A DNA stretch of 64,000 nucleotides. It comes from Ifrita kowaldi. Lineage: Eukaryota > Chordata > Aves > Passeriformes > Cinclosomatidae. The stretch spans positions 508,330 to 572,329 of the forward strand of contig VZRS01004414.1 in the NCBI GenBank assembly GCA_013398055.1, written 5' to 3'. A model generated the notes under the pieces. That model made no database searches. It saw only the letters and a program-made list of their open reading frames with translations, and had not been told where the DNA came from. This document shows, in pieces, positions 13,301 through 25,555 of the stretch (the stretch's first letter is position 1; each line of letters begins with the position of its first letter). The position numbers were made by a program, and so were the translations under genes.

Positions 13301-15636
13301 CATTGACCCAAGCAGGCTAACACAGAGACACTCACAGAGGCAGCATCAGGTGGGTGTATCATAACCAGACAGCCCAGAGAGTCTGGAAATACCCTGCACT
13401 CCAAAGCTGTGCTAAGGTAATATGGCACGAATTAAGTAGATACGTATGTGCTCTCATTTCTGCTCCAGGCACAGGCTGCCCTTCAGGGCTCATTATTAAG
13501 TGCTTAATGTAGGACGCCTTTGAAGTCTCTCTGGCCTGCAGTTGCCAGTCTCTCTTAATTTAGTGTTCCTTATATTATTGCATTTGTGGACGCTGCTGGT
13601 AGGTAGCAGTGCAGGTGTAAGGGTGCTGGGCTCAGGCAGACAAAGGCTGTTCGTCTGCTGTTTATCTGATGCCTCTGAAATAATTGCTATCCCTGGTCAC
13701 CGACAGCATGAAGGAGACACTGCTTTTACCCTCTTCTTGTATCCAGATATTTTTAAAAGAAAAACAAATGCAAGGGCTCTGACAGTAGCTGCCACAGCAG
13801 CATGACGGGGGTGAGCCTGCTCCAAGCACTGTGGAAGTGGGAAATATCAGAAGATTTGAGGCTGGACTCTCTTTGCCAGCCATGCCACCTGTGGATATGA
13901 TGGAAGGCCACAGTAAAGTGCACCAAGCTGGTGCAGCTTTGCTGGCAAGTGAGTTATAAATTATTTTGGGATAGGTCTCTTTCAACCACCCTGTGTGACA
14001 GGATCTGGAATACCAAACCCCTCCATGCTGGTAGAAAAAAGGAGAGGCAGAAAACGAAAATGAAAATTAAATTTGTACTGTACTTTCAACAGAATACATT
14101 AAAAGTAAAATAAAAATCAAGCCCCACATTTGTGAACCAAATTCTAGCTACTTGGTTTTAGAATTCCCTCTGTGACACTCAGAGCCTGCAAAGGATTGGA
14201 GGATAGAATTGTGTCATCTCATTCACTCTGCAAAAATCTCTACAGATTAACATGTAGGAAATAAGAGGTAGGGAGGCAGAAAAGAGAAAGCAGAGGCAGG
14301 AATAAAGTGGGAAAACCCCTCTGTATGAGTATTAAAACAAGCTTCTGTAACATGAAAAGGAAGAATGGGAAAGAATCATACACCAGAAATATAACAAAAA
14401 AAACCCCCAACAAACCCAAACAAAACACCCCAGAAATTAAAAAGAAAAAAATCCCAAACTAGTGAATTAGGTAAGATAATTAAACTCCTTGTGAACCCCA
14501 GCCAAAAATGTAATCTAGTTTAAAGAAAAACAGGGTAAGGAGAAAGACAGCTGGAGAAGAAATGACTGACAGCTAAACAGAGTTTAAGAGACAAACAGGA
14601 GTTTGGCTTAAAGCAGTGGGATGTATCCATCCCTAATCTATTTATCTAAAACAACTATCTTCATTTGCTAACATCATTCATTTCTCAGTCAACTGATTTG
14701 TCTTTGTTTTGCTGCAAGGATACAGTGGTTATCTCAAATTACCTTCTAAATCCATTCCTTCATCTTTAAATTGCATTCTCTATGAGGCAGATTTTGGGAA
14801 GTATTGTGATGTTTTTATTTACTTTCCTGTACATTTTCCACACAATAAAGATAAAACACATATTAGTACTCACTTTACCTCAGAACAGAGAGGCATAATT
14901 AATTGGTTTGGAATCATGTTTAAAAAATTGTGTAAGCTAGATAATTTTACTGAGGTATAATTTATATATATATATGTATGGGTGATCTCTAGATCCTGTA
15001 ATATTTTTCTTTTAGCTGACAAACAAAACATAGATTTCAAGACTAAATTATTTCCTAAGGAAGAGAGTTGATTGTCCCAGGTTCCCTCCCTTTCATCTTG
15101 CTCCCACACACTATTTCCAGAGCCAGTGAGAGAGCAGAAAATATAAACCAACAACGTCATTAACAGGTGTTTATGCTCCCCACCTCATGGGGATGGCTTT
15201 GGCTTTTGTCTGGCCAAAAAAGTGTTGCCTCAGCATTATTCTCTCCAGCTCTGTGGTCTGTCCTGTCCATACATTGCCCCTGCTCCTCCAAGTCTTCATG
15301 GGGTAAAAGAAACTGAACCAGGTGACAATTTGAGGAAATTGCCTGTTAGTCAAAGCCCTGCCACAGTCAGGCAGTCACAAACAACCCTGATCATATTTCA
15401 TCCTACACGAGCACTTATGTTTTATGGTGATATTGGTAGAAAGGCAACCATCCTGCAGGACTTTCAGCAGGAAAATATGGAACAAGGGTTGATTTCAAAC
15501 TCATACCTGCCTACTTTGCCCAAAGACATGAAGAGCCTACAGCAGGCACAAAAAAAAAAGTATTTCTGTTCAAGGTAGCAAATGAAGTCTGCTCTAAGAA
15601 ATTCCCCTAGTGGCCTATCACAAAACCCCCCCCGCC

Positions 15637-15700
15637 AAAAACAAAAACAAAAACAAAAACAAAAACAAAAAAAACAAACCCAAAAAAAAAAACCCACACC
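15637..15700. repeat. (AAAAAC)n / A-rich simple repeat
   Basis: About five AAAAAC units followed by A runs interrupted by C. It lies directly after a C-rich run (CCCCCCCCGCC). It generates a lysine/asparagine-rich frame on one strand and a Phe/Cys-rich frame on the other, both artefacts of the repeat. Confidence 0.9.
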
Positions 15701-16013
15701 CCAAAAAAAGGAAATTGAAAAACATTCTAAATGTAAATGGATCCAGTAAAATCAAATACATACTCTACTCTCCTTTAGAAAACAACAAACTTTTAGGTCA
15801 CAAGCTTACCATGTAGTGGGCAATGTCACAGTAGTAACAAGTGTATTTTTTAAAAATTACCATTATCTCCTAAGGCTTCTATATCCTTATTATCTTCTCT
15901 TTTTCGCCACTAATTAGATTTTTCATCATATTTTGTTTCTTCACATATACCTTGCACACTGCTGAGCTGGTACTTTCATCCTTTAAAACAACATTAAGCA
16001 AAAAAGTTAAAAG

Positions 16014-16032
16014 CAAGGTTTTTAAAACCTTG
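16014..16032. repeat. Perfect 19-bp palindrome
   Basis: CAAGGTTTT and AAAACCTTG are exact inverted copies separated by a single T. It could form a small cruciform or be chance in AT-rich DNA. No protein-binding site that I recognise matches the whole palindrome. Confidence 0.8.
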
Positions 16033-17946
16033 TTTTAAAATCAAAGAAATTAAAGGCAAAGAGTTTCAATGAGTGGTTGAAACCTGAGACAATGCATTGT
16101 TTTGCATTTCTAATGAAGCACTTAGTAATTTTTAGTTATTTTCTTTCTTTTTAATCTAGGCAGATGTTTTTCACTGGAATTCTTAGCTAATAGAAAATCA
16201 AATATTTTACTGAGGAAACATCTTTAATAAATGTATTAAAGTAATAACTTTCTTGGGCTTCTGTAATTTTTGGCAGTCATTGCTTTTTAATACAAATAAA
16301 TGGCAGTTATTGACAGTTGGAGCTGTTCCCTTTTTTATCTTCCTCTCCTATTAGGTCTTTTCTTGGAAGAAATAGAATAGGAAATTACAGAATTTGAAAA
16401 GAAATAAACCCTCTCTGCTCTAAAATAGTGTTTTTCATTAGAGACAGCAGTAATTCTATAATAAATATACTAATAAGGAAGTTTAATACATAAAGAAATA
16501 CCATAATGACTGAAAATATTAGACTAAGACTGTTTAAAGAAAAGACTCGGTTTGAAATGGAAAGCTCCTTGCAACTATGGTGTCAGCTCAGAGTCGTAAA
16601 AATTAATTAAGGAATGTAAACAGAAAGAGTGAAAAAATTCACTAAAATGGTAACACTTCATCCTAAACCTGAACATTCAGTAGAGATAAGCATAGCTGAA
16701 ATCTTACTCTTCAATCCCATGCAGAGAGTGAAAATACACCTCAGGTGAAAACCAGGTTCATGAAGCAAATGTGGTGATTTTTTTTTGTTCCCATTATAGC
16801 CATGAGACTTCAGCTTAGCCTGGTCTATTCAGAACAATTATCCAGTCAACGACATGTTAACCTAAAGCAGCACTGGGACACTTCATAAAAGTACCAAAAT
16901 CAGATCATGTTGGTCTCCAACAAGTTATTGTAAAACATGGAGTGAACATTTTGTCTTCCAAGTCTGGCTGTGTATTAAAAACCTGACTAATGAGACCAGG
17001 GCACAAAAGTTCAGCAGTAAAATGCAGGGCTACTGCATGACTACAAACCCAGCCAGATTGCTCATTGCCAGCTCTTACAGTGAGCCAGTCCTGAATACCA
17101 GCAGATTTTCTCATGCTTGTACAGGTACACTTATATCCTGCATGTTTCAAAAATAACAATTCCTGTGCCATGTCAGTAGCAGCCTTCCTCCGCAGATTTA
17201 CATTGCACAGGCGGGAAGTCGGAGCTGGATCTCTCCCTCACTGTGTGGGGACAGCAAGTGAGAGCTCCTCACTCCCAGTTCAGGACTCAAATCCTGCAGT
17301 CCTGGCTGAAACAAATGCCTGTTACTCATCCAAATCTCCTACCTACATCTGAGGGACCACTTGTGAGAGTGACAGTCTCCAAAGTTTCAGCAGGAGAAAA
17401 ACACCCACTCTACCTCAGGCTAAGGACACAGAGGCTGCTTTCGAGGTGGCAGCTACCCAAAAGGTGTAACTCCAGCACTCTGCTGTTTGCAGAGCATGGG
17501 GAGGACAAGCCAGCCCACGAGTTGGTGAGAAATACTGCAAACGTTGCTCAAGTTACCTCCAAATACAACTTCTATACAACAAGCCTGGGTATACTGTGCT
17601 GGCTGCATAAGTAGGAGGTCTAACAATTATAGATGTTGCTAACACAAAGATCAGCTATTGTTTTACATACAAATTTTAAAATTAAGATAAATTCTTTATC
17701 CTAAAGAGGTAATTTTTTCAAAGACCCCCCACAGAAAAGTCAGTATGGAGATCTGCTCTCCACAAAAATTCTTAGGAAAGAGAGATCCAGCATTCAGGCA
17801 GAAACCACCTTTACCTCTTTCTGCTCCAGGCATTTTTTTACTGCTCTCTTGAAAACTGAAACTCCCTATGACATGCTGTTGAAATCTTTAGGTTTCAACT
17901 TGGTGCTGTAGAATTGCTGGGAATAAAGTTTTTTGTTTTGCTGCTT

Positions 17947-18024
17947 TTTTTTGTTTTGTTTTGTTTTTGTTTTGTTTTGTTTTTGTTTTGTTTTGTTGTT
18001 TCATTGGTTAGTTTTTTTTTTTTA
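17947..18024. repeat. (TTTTG)n simple repeat
   Basis: Roughly ten units of TTTTG or TTTTTG followed by GTTGTTTC and a 12-base T run near 18012-18023. It behaves as a low-complexity tract, with no SINE body seen next to it. Confidence 0.9.
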
Positions 18025-19259
18025 ACAAGTAAGTAAATGAATGAAGGAAAAAAATTTAAAAATTCAGTACAGCAATATTTTGACCACTTATATGATTAAT
18101 GTCCAGACATGATTAAGGAAGCAGTTTACATTGGGAGTGCACTGCGTGGAAGCCCCACCACAGTTTATCCTGCCTTTTGATCTGCCTGAGTTCATTCCCT
18201 CTCAGTTCCACTGCAGCATGGACCTCTAAGAGCCCCTCTGTAGTTCTCAACCTCTCTGCTGCTCCTTTGCAATAAAGATACCAAAAGTACAAAATGATAT
18301 TTTACTTGAAAAACATCAAGGCAAGTAAATATTAAATGTGAGCACAGCAAGGAGGTTTACAAAGTAAGTGGATAGCTGGCATTTATTTCAGATCAAGATC
18401 TGCAGCAGTCAGGAGCTGGAAAATAAAAACGGTTTGTGACAGGCAATAGCCTGTTGTGATGGTACAACAGCCCTTGCAATGAAGCTGCAATCACTCTCCT
18501 GATCTCCTGCTACCTTATTTCATCCTTTTCCTTCTTGAGGAACTGGCACTTCCAATCTGTTCTAATTCCCCTGATTCTAAGGCTTTGATTTATACTGCTC
18601 TGGCTATTGTACATCCTGTCAGAGGAAGGAGGAGTTAAGCCTTCAAGGTGGAAAGAGAGGCAGCAGTGACATGAGGGTGAGTAAGAACAGAGAATAATAC
18701 CAGCGATTAGACAATGCTGATGGCTGACGTACGGGCCCGCCTTGCTCTGTAATTATACATAATATTTTTTCTTCAGCCATGGCTGATGTGAACAAATACA
18801 ACGTACCACCACCCTCCAACCCCCTGGGGAAAAAAAATAAAAGAAAAAGAAAGGAAGCTCCATGTAAAATTATAGTCCAATAATAACAGCGTGGTGCTGA
18901 ACTCAGAGTCAGGACATCTGGGTTCTGGCCCCTTGGCATCAGCATGAGACTAGACAGAACCCATCTATTCTTCCTGCTGCCTTTGTTTACTCTGATGCAT
19001 TGAAATAGATTTCTAGAAGTTCTGCTTTGCTAACAAAGTGCAACAAATGAAGAACAGACTCTTTAGAAGTGACGTCTCAAATAGAATTTATCTAACCCTG
19101 CCACTTATGACACTTGTCTGCCTATTTGCAAGTCCCTGGGGCCCTGTGAGTCTCCCATGCTCTTTTTGGTCATTGTTTTATGGCTCTGAGGCATTTTTGA
19201 AACACAAGAATCTCCAAGGAGGCAGACATCACTGACGCCCCTATCCAAGAGTACAGCAA

Positions 19260-19375
19260 TCACAAGTTGACATATAATAAGTATTTATATATATAATAAT
19301 ACAGTAATTATAATAAATTATAAAATAAATAAAACTATAATAAAATAATAAAGTAATTATTTATACTCAATTCTT
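19260..19375. repeat. AT-rich low-complexity region
   Basis: More than 100 bases made almost only of A and T, with repeating TAATAA, ATATAT and AAATAA words. No coding potential. Confidence 0.75.
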
Positions 19376-20314
19376 TAAAAATCATGCACTTTGCTCAATA
19401 ATCATCAGTTTTTTATTAAGTGGAAGGATACTCTTTGAACTCTGTAATCAATGTAAAACCAGACACATAAGGTCTGATACCACTAGTAATTTTAATCATA
19501 CTTGAGGGTGATGTCTATTTCCACGATTGACCAATGCTTCTTAAAAATGCATTACATTTCTTAGTTCAGTAACTGTCTATAGTCTGCTCCCTAACAGTAA
19601 GAAAGTCACTGAGTAAAATATACCTTGCAAGCATTTTCAAATGTGCTGCCCTGTATTTTCAGCATGTGTGAACAGATTTTATGTGTAAAAGAGGAGATAC
19701 TAACAAATGTGGGTGAAAAGACCATGAAAGATTTTGCAGTCTTTGCTCAGATTGAATACTATTTAATTCCTTTAGTATTTTGTGCCAGATCCAGGGACCA
19801 TCACTCACAGTATGGTGCAGTTGATGTGACAAACATTTCTGGGGTGTTTGTTCAGTGGTGAAGTACTACCCAAAGTGAATAAAAGAGCAGTTGCCTCAGT
19901 CCTAAAATGAGCTGAAGAGACAGCAGGTAGGATAAAAAAGGCAGTGCTAAAGCAGCAGAAATGTCATAAGACAGGAATCCCTTTGCTTGCTTTGCAAGTT
20001 TTTGCAAAGTTTTCAAGAAAAGGGATGATGGAGCAGCCAGAGCTGGAGTGAAGGAAACCGTGAGACAGACATTAACTCCCCAGGGAAGCCATGTCTATCT
20101 TAAGATCACACATTTTCCCTTGGGACATACACAGCCAATCAGGTTTGCACTTTTGGAGTGGACTGGACTCTGTGCCATGTCCAGGATGGCGGAGATGCAG
20201 CACAGTTTCTGTCTTGTGTGGAAACAGTCCTGGTGTACGCAAGGAAAATCTGCCCAAAGGGAGTTTCTACTACTACCCACAGTGCAGACCTGCAGTTTCA
20301 TATCTCTTTAAAAG

Positions 20315-20338
20315 CACTTGTCTTTAAAAAGACAAGTG
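20315..20338. repeat. 24-bp inverted repeat (hairpin)
   Basis: The arm CACTTGTCTTT (11 bases) is followed by AA and its exact reverse complement AAAGACAAGTG. The loop is too small for a microRNA precursor. Each arm contains the E-box-like core CACTTG/CAAGTG. Confidence 0.85.
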
Positions 20339-23300
20339 GATGATGGAAAATAATGCTAAACCGTAACAAATCAGTGTTATGTTCACAGGTATTGAACCAA
20401 AAGATCCTTCTGCAAGATGTGATCAAGAACAGGCTGAGGTATGGAGCCAGCCACCAGTGATTTGCAATAATTATCTGATGTGGGGAAAGGAACAATAAAT
20501 ACAGCCCCTGCTGAACAGCCCATGCCTTTGGTTTTGTTTTTTCTCCAAGATATTTCTGGTTTGGGATCTCTCCTTTCAGCTATGCTGCTCTTGAGCTCTT
20601 CTTAGAGCAAAAGGAAGCAGTTGTTGTCCAGCCCGTCTTGCCATCTAGAGCACCTTCAGCTCCTGCCTATAGATGTCAGGTCATTAAATTAAAGGTGGGA
20701 AGCTGGTTCACATGTGTTAAGTGAACAGTCACACACGAAAAGTACCAAGTTCTCCATACTGAATGTGAAAAGCTTAAAAGAATCTCTTGGCCTTGACATC
20801 ATAATTGAAACTATTAATCAGACTGTGAAGCTTAGCCAGCACACTTGCAGATGTACAATTTAAAATATAGGGGGGAAATATCCAGTGGACAAATTAATGA
20901 CAATTAACAGATTGTTCAGCATAGGTCATTTTATTTTCAGTGATCTGAAAGCAAAAGAAAGTTTCAGCTGTCTGATGAGAGCAGTGACTGATGAGACCCA
21001 GGACTGAGGGCATGTCTGTTCTCAGAAAAGCCCATCTTCACACAACCCTCTTTGAGGCTATTGGGAAGACAAAATTTTTCTCACGTCTTTCAGGTTAATG
21101 GCACTCAATAATTTACAGCCATTTTCCTCTACAGAAGCCTGCTAATTATGTCCCCATAATAACCATTTGTGTTGGCATTACACTCCAGCACACCAGCCTG
21201 ATCAGATGGCTTTGCTTGCAAACAAATTCCATCACCATCACCCCAGAGGAGGGCACAAGCTTGTAATGACCCCATGAGCAAAGCTGAGTGGGGAGGGTGG
21301 CAGGCAGCAATATAAGGCAAGTGTGCGGTTTTGTCCCACATCTATTCATTACCTATAGCCTGACAACTTTTTGTGTCCTGCCCTCTCTTCCTTAGGCTGA
21401 GAGGGCAGAGGTAACAGCCAGACAACCCCACAGAAGTGGCAGACTGCAAGCTGTCCAAAACAGCAACGCGCTCCTGCAGTGAATGTGCAAAATCAAGAAA
21501 ATCTGTAGCTCTACGTGTGAATGGGGCTGGTTAGGTGATCACAGATCATTGACTCAAAGACTCAAACAGCAGATTAAGTCATTTTGCTGACTGACTAGGC
21601 TGTGTCTTTGAAAAGAGTGATGAGAAGTGCATGGTGGAAGGAAGAGGAGTATGGAGGGTGGAGGAGTAAACAGGAAACTGAACAGAAGAGTTCTGTTTTC
21701 AGTCTGCTGGATGTAGACCAAAGAGAGAAAGTTTCCTCTCTCTTCTCCCAACCCAAAACAGAGAGCTGCCTTCCATATAACAATAAATCTTTAACTTGTT
21801 TTTATAAAAAGTTTTTCTCTTCAATTAGATGTTTAATTAGAGTAATAATAGATTGTTAAAAAAATAAATAAACGTGGGACAGCTTTGGCAAAATCTATCC
21901 TTTTAAAAAACATCAAGGAAAGTATTTGATTTTCAGATTATTTCCCCAATTAATCCTTTCATTCCTCACTGGGTGGAAGATAGCATAATCATCTATGTAT
22001 AAATAGTGATAAGAGCAACTGCATGTACTCTGTTGTGGAGACTGTGGTGGTTTTTTTTCAGAACTTCTGTTTTCTTTTGCCCTTGAGGGACTGCAGGTAG
22101 TCATTTCAGCAAGCAGCAAGAGAAAAAAAAATAGGTATTGTACCAAATCCCAGGTACTCCTGAGCTGAGGGAGTGGTTCTGATCCTGCACTGTTCAACGC
22201 GCAGGACTGCACCCGAAGCTGGGATGACATGTACGTAACTTCCTATAGGAACACAAGTAGCTAAGTCATTGTTTTGTTAATTTGCTTGAGAATGCTTCTC
22301 TAAGCAAAGATCAGCTCTCATTTTCCTTGCTGTGCAGTTCCATTCGGAGTTTAAGGAACAGTGGGAGATCAGACAACACGCAGTCCTTCTCCCTCATTCC
22401 CAGTGGGACGGACCCAGCACTTTAAAGCAAAGACAGTGATGTTCTCACTTTGTAGCTAATCGATTCCACCACTAAAAAGGACTGACATCTCAGCAGCAGC
22501 AGCACTGAGGGTTAACTGGAAACACACCTTTGTTCCTACCAGAGCAAAGAAGTGCATCTGAGTTCTCTGCGAGGTGCTGTTTTCTTTTAGCACCTCTCCT
22601 CTTGCTTTCTTGCCGGCCTCATAAACACCCATCAAGCCCCAGCTTGTCAAGCCCCGGTATCAGAGAAAACGTGTTGCCAGCTGACAAGGACTGGATTAGG
22701 CTCCTTCTGAGGCTGCACTTCAAGCACCCAGAGTGGTTCATTGCAGAGCAGCAAGAGGTCTGGCACTCAGCACACATACTAATCCGCTCACATCATGGCA
22801 GGGAAACATGGGCTGAGCAAGAGACAACAGTATTTAAAATCCCTGTGTCTGTACTCACTTGGTGATCCTATGGGCCCTTTTAGTGTCCAGGATGCAGTGA
22901 AATCAGGATGGGCTGTGCACAGCCTGAATGCCCCCCAAACCTCACCTGTGGCTGACCATTCCAGCAAAGAGGAGTGGGTTAAAGCAGAGTGGGGGAGAGA
23001 GTTGGCATGACAACCACAGAAATCTTCTAGGTGCCCTGTACAATAACTAATCATTACACAAGGAAAGGTAATAACCACTCCTTAATGCTGCAGTGCAGGA
23101 ACTGGCTTTATGGCAGAGAAGAGCATGTTGAAGAGATGAGGGTGTTTGTGAGCACAACAAAAATATGTTAGTGTGATCCCTAACACAGAGGTCTTAGTAG
23201 ACTTTCAAAATAAGCAAATGATTCCTCTTTATCATCTCTTCTCTATGCGTTCAGCTGCAAAAAAATTCTTCCTTCCTGGTTGTTGTGATTTTAATTTTAT

Positions 23301-25461
23301 TCCTTTGTTTAAGAAGCAATAATGTGCAATGAATAAAATCTTGATCTGGAGCTATGCTTGTGAAATAAACAAATTATTAAAGAAAACAAAAAGTGAGAGC
23401 TCTCCTGGGCTTTTCTCCTTGTTCTTTTTGTTGTATTGCATTAACACCACTGCCAGAGGGTTAGGAAATAGGTTTAACCACAGCTTTCTCATGCCTTGAA
23501 GGAAAGGGATGAAGACTTTTTTGTTTGCTCCATTTACCCAAACTGGAATAAAAGTTAAATTGAGAGCTTTTCACCTGCTAAGATGTGCAATCAGGAGTTG
23601 CTGAGCCTCCCAGCTGACTCAACCTGAACACAGCATCCAAAGCGTATCAGAAAATGCAGAGGATGCATTTCTCCTTTGCTGTTGTGCTGTAGGCATGTGT
23701 TGTCATCCTTAGCACAAAATCAAGGCATCCTCAGCTTGTCCTGTCTACTGACCTGCACTGAGGAAACTTGATGTTTCAACTCTTAAACGGTAGAGAAAAG
23801 AAAGGTGTAGAGAGGGCAAGGGGTTCATTCTCATTCAAGTCATCATAGAATGTGCTCATCGCCAGAAGAAAGATCCCCGTTGAGCGGGAACGACCAGCCT
23901 GCTTGTGCCCCAGGAAAAGGTGATTCAGACAGCCTTGAGTGGGATTGAGTCCTCAGAAACTGCACCTTTTGTCCACAGCAGCCAGATCCAATGATTCTCC
24001 CTGAAGAGCAGCACTTTTGATTTCTAGGCTGCCACTATATCACCTTGTCACACCTTCCCAAACTGGGTCTGCCTGTCGCTGTCTGGTGGTTTGGGTGTCA
24101 CTGTCGCTGGTTTGGGTGGCTAAGTGCTTTCTCTCTGCAGCTTTGCACCTGCCCTTCCCTCAGGGCTCTGAGCCCTCCCACCCAGTCTGCTGGGGCCATG
24201 TTTTCAGAGTCCCTGGAGCAGTGTTTTCCCCTCACTCTTCCCAGTCTTATTCTCATGCTGCTAACCTTAGAACCTTGCTCCTGCACCCCCCAATAGCCTT
24301 TCTGTGCTGGGTTCTCATGGGCAGCAGTTGCCACCTGGGAGATAACAACATTTTTTCTCCCCCTCCTTTCACTGTATTTTAGTTACAGCTTTCAGTTTAT
24401 GCAAGGGACACAACAATGTATGCACGAGAAAGTGGCCATGCAGCCCCTGCCCGGAGCAGTGCATGCTCCAATCAACACCAACAGCAAGCAATAACAGCCA
24501 GGAGAGGTCTGGAAATCCTGGTTGTTTCTCTTCCCAGCTGAGCGGCACAATGAGAATTTCTCCTTTCTCTTTTGTCGCTCCTCTGTTTCTATGTTTTTCC
24601 AAATTTTTCACAGTTAGAGACAATGTTTGTTGCTGGCAGTAGAAGAATGAGAAGAAATGCCAGAGGTGTGACCACATTTTACCTTTCTCAACTCACTGTT
24701 CCACTCTAAAGAGAACACCTATAATGGGCATGAAAAGGCCTTAAGCTGAAAGAGAATTTTGTCTGCAAGGTTGGGACCTTATATTACAGTTACAGACAGT
24801 GGGGCAGGAAAGCACACTCTGAGGATGGCATCGAGATCAGCCTGGAAACAAGGTGTATTTTAAAATTCTCCAACTGCTGCAATGAACAAATAAAACAAAG
24901 AATCTTTGAATTTATTTGCAGGAGGTCTTCTGGTGGGATTAAGGGTTAATTAAACAACTTTCCAAAGTATCTTGTATTGTTTTAGGAAGAACTTGGCCAA
25001 GAAGGACAATTTCTGGTAGCAGAGAAAGTGAAGCAGGCTGAGCATTGTCCAAAGAAGATAGCTCACCTGATGTATCACCTGATGTAAAGCAACTCTCTCT
25101 AAGCCCATGTTCCCACTGTTCTCTCTCAGAAGTGTGTGGCAGCAGTGAGCAAGCAAAGGGAACGGGCATGCAGCGATATCACCCCAGCATAAGCTGGGAT
25201 ACCATCCCATGGACAGCTGCCTGTGCCAGCAACACCTGGGGTCAGTGGAAAGGCTCTTACTCTCCAAAGACCCGTGTTATTAGGCAATTTGCACATGGAA
25301 TAAAGAGCAACTGAATGTTTGAAAGAGAATATATCATTCCTTTCTTTCTATGGATGCTCAGATTTAGGTAAGATTAAGGGTAACTTCAGTGCTGTTCCAG
25401 AAAGGCTGCCAAATGCTTTAAAATCTAAACAGGAAGAATAGACAAAGCTTGTGAGAATGAA

Positions 25462-25555
25462 AATGTTATTTTATGCTATTTCCATGTTAGAAGCTGAGGT
25501 ACAGGAGGTTACTGAGTTTGTCCAAGGCCATGTGGTGAAACCAGGAAGTCAGCAC
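25462..25555 (+). mobile_element. MIR-like SINE remnant
   Basis: The words AGAAGCTGAGGTACAGGAGGTTACTG (in part), TTTGTCCAAGGCCATGTGGT and CCAGGAAGTCAG follow, with substitutions, the order seen in the MIR core (GAGGCACAGAGAGGTTAAG, TTGCCCAAGGTCACACAG, AGCCAGGATT). Highly diverged and without clear ends. Bird genomes hold few such ancient copies. Confidence 0.5.

Larger units (their letters stand above)
10343..17940. other. Unique AT-rich non-coding DNA, no gene recognised
   Basis: Single-copy sequence with short simple-repeat patches: an ATTAATTAATTAAT run at about 12293-12306, an AAT run near 12994-13010, and the A-rich tract listed separately at 15637-15700. Short segment 12146-12193 reads GGAACAGGCTGCTG before a GTAAGTG donor-like site and may be a tiny CR1 remnant. 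No coding exon was recognised. Confidence 0.5.
18025..25460. other. Unique non-coding DNA, no gene recognised
   Basis: Single-copy sequence of mixed composition. A very AT-rich patch lies at 19260-19375. A CRE-like TGACGTCT is at 19070-19077. The segment 24072-24119 holds an imperfect direct duplication of about 24 bases built on TGTCGCTG and TGGTTTGGGTG. Several open frames of 80-120 codons occur on overlapping frames and strands, without coding features. Confidence 0.5.
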
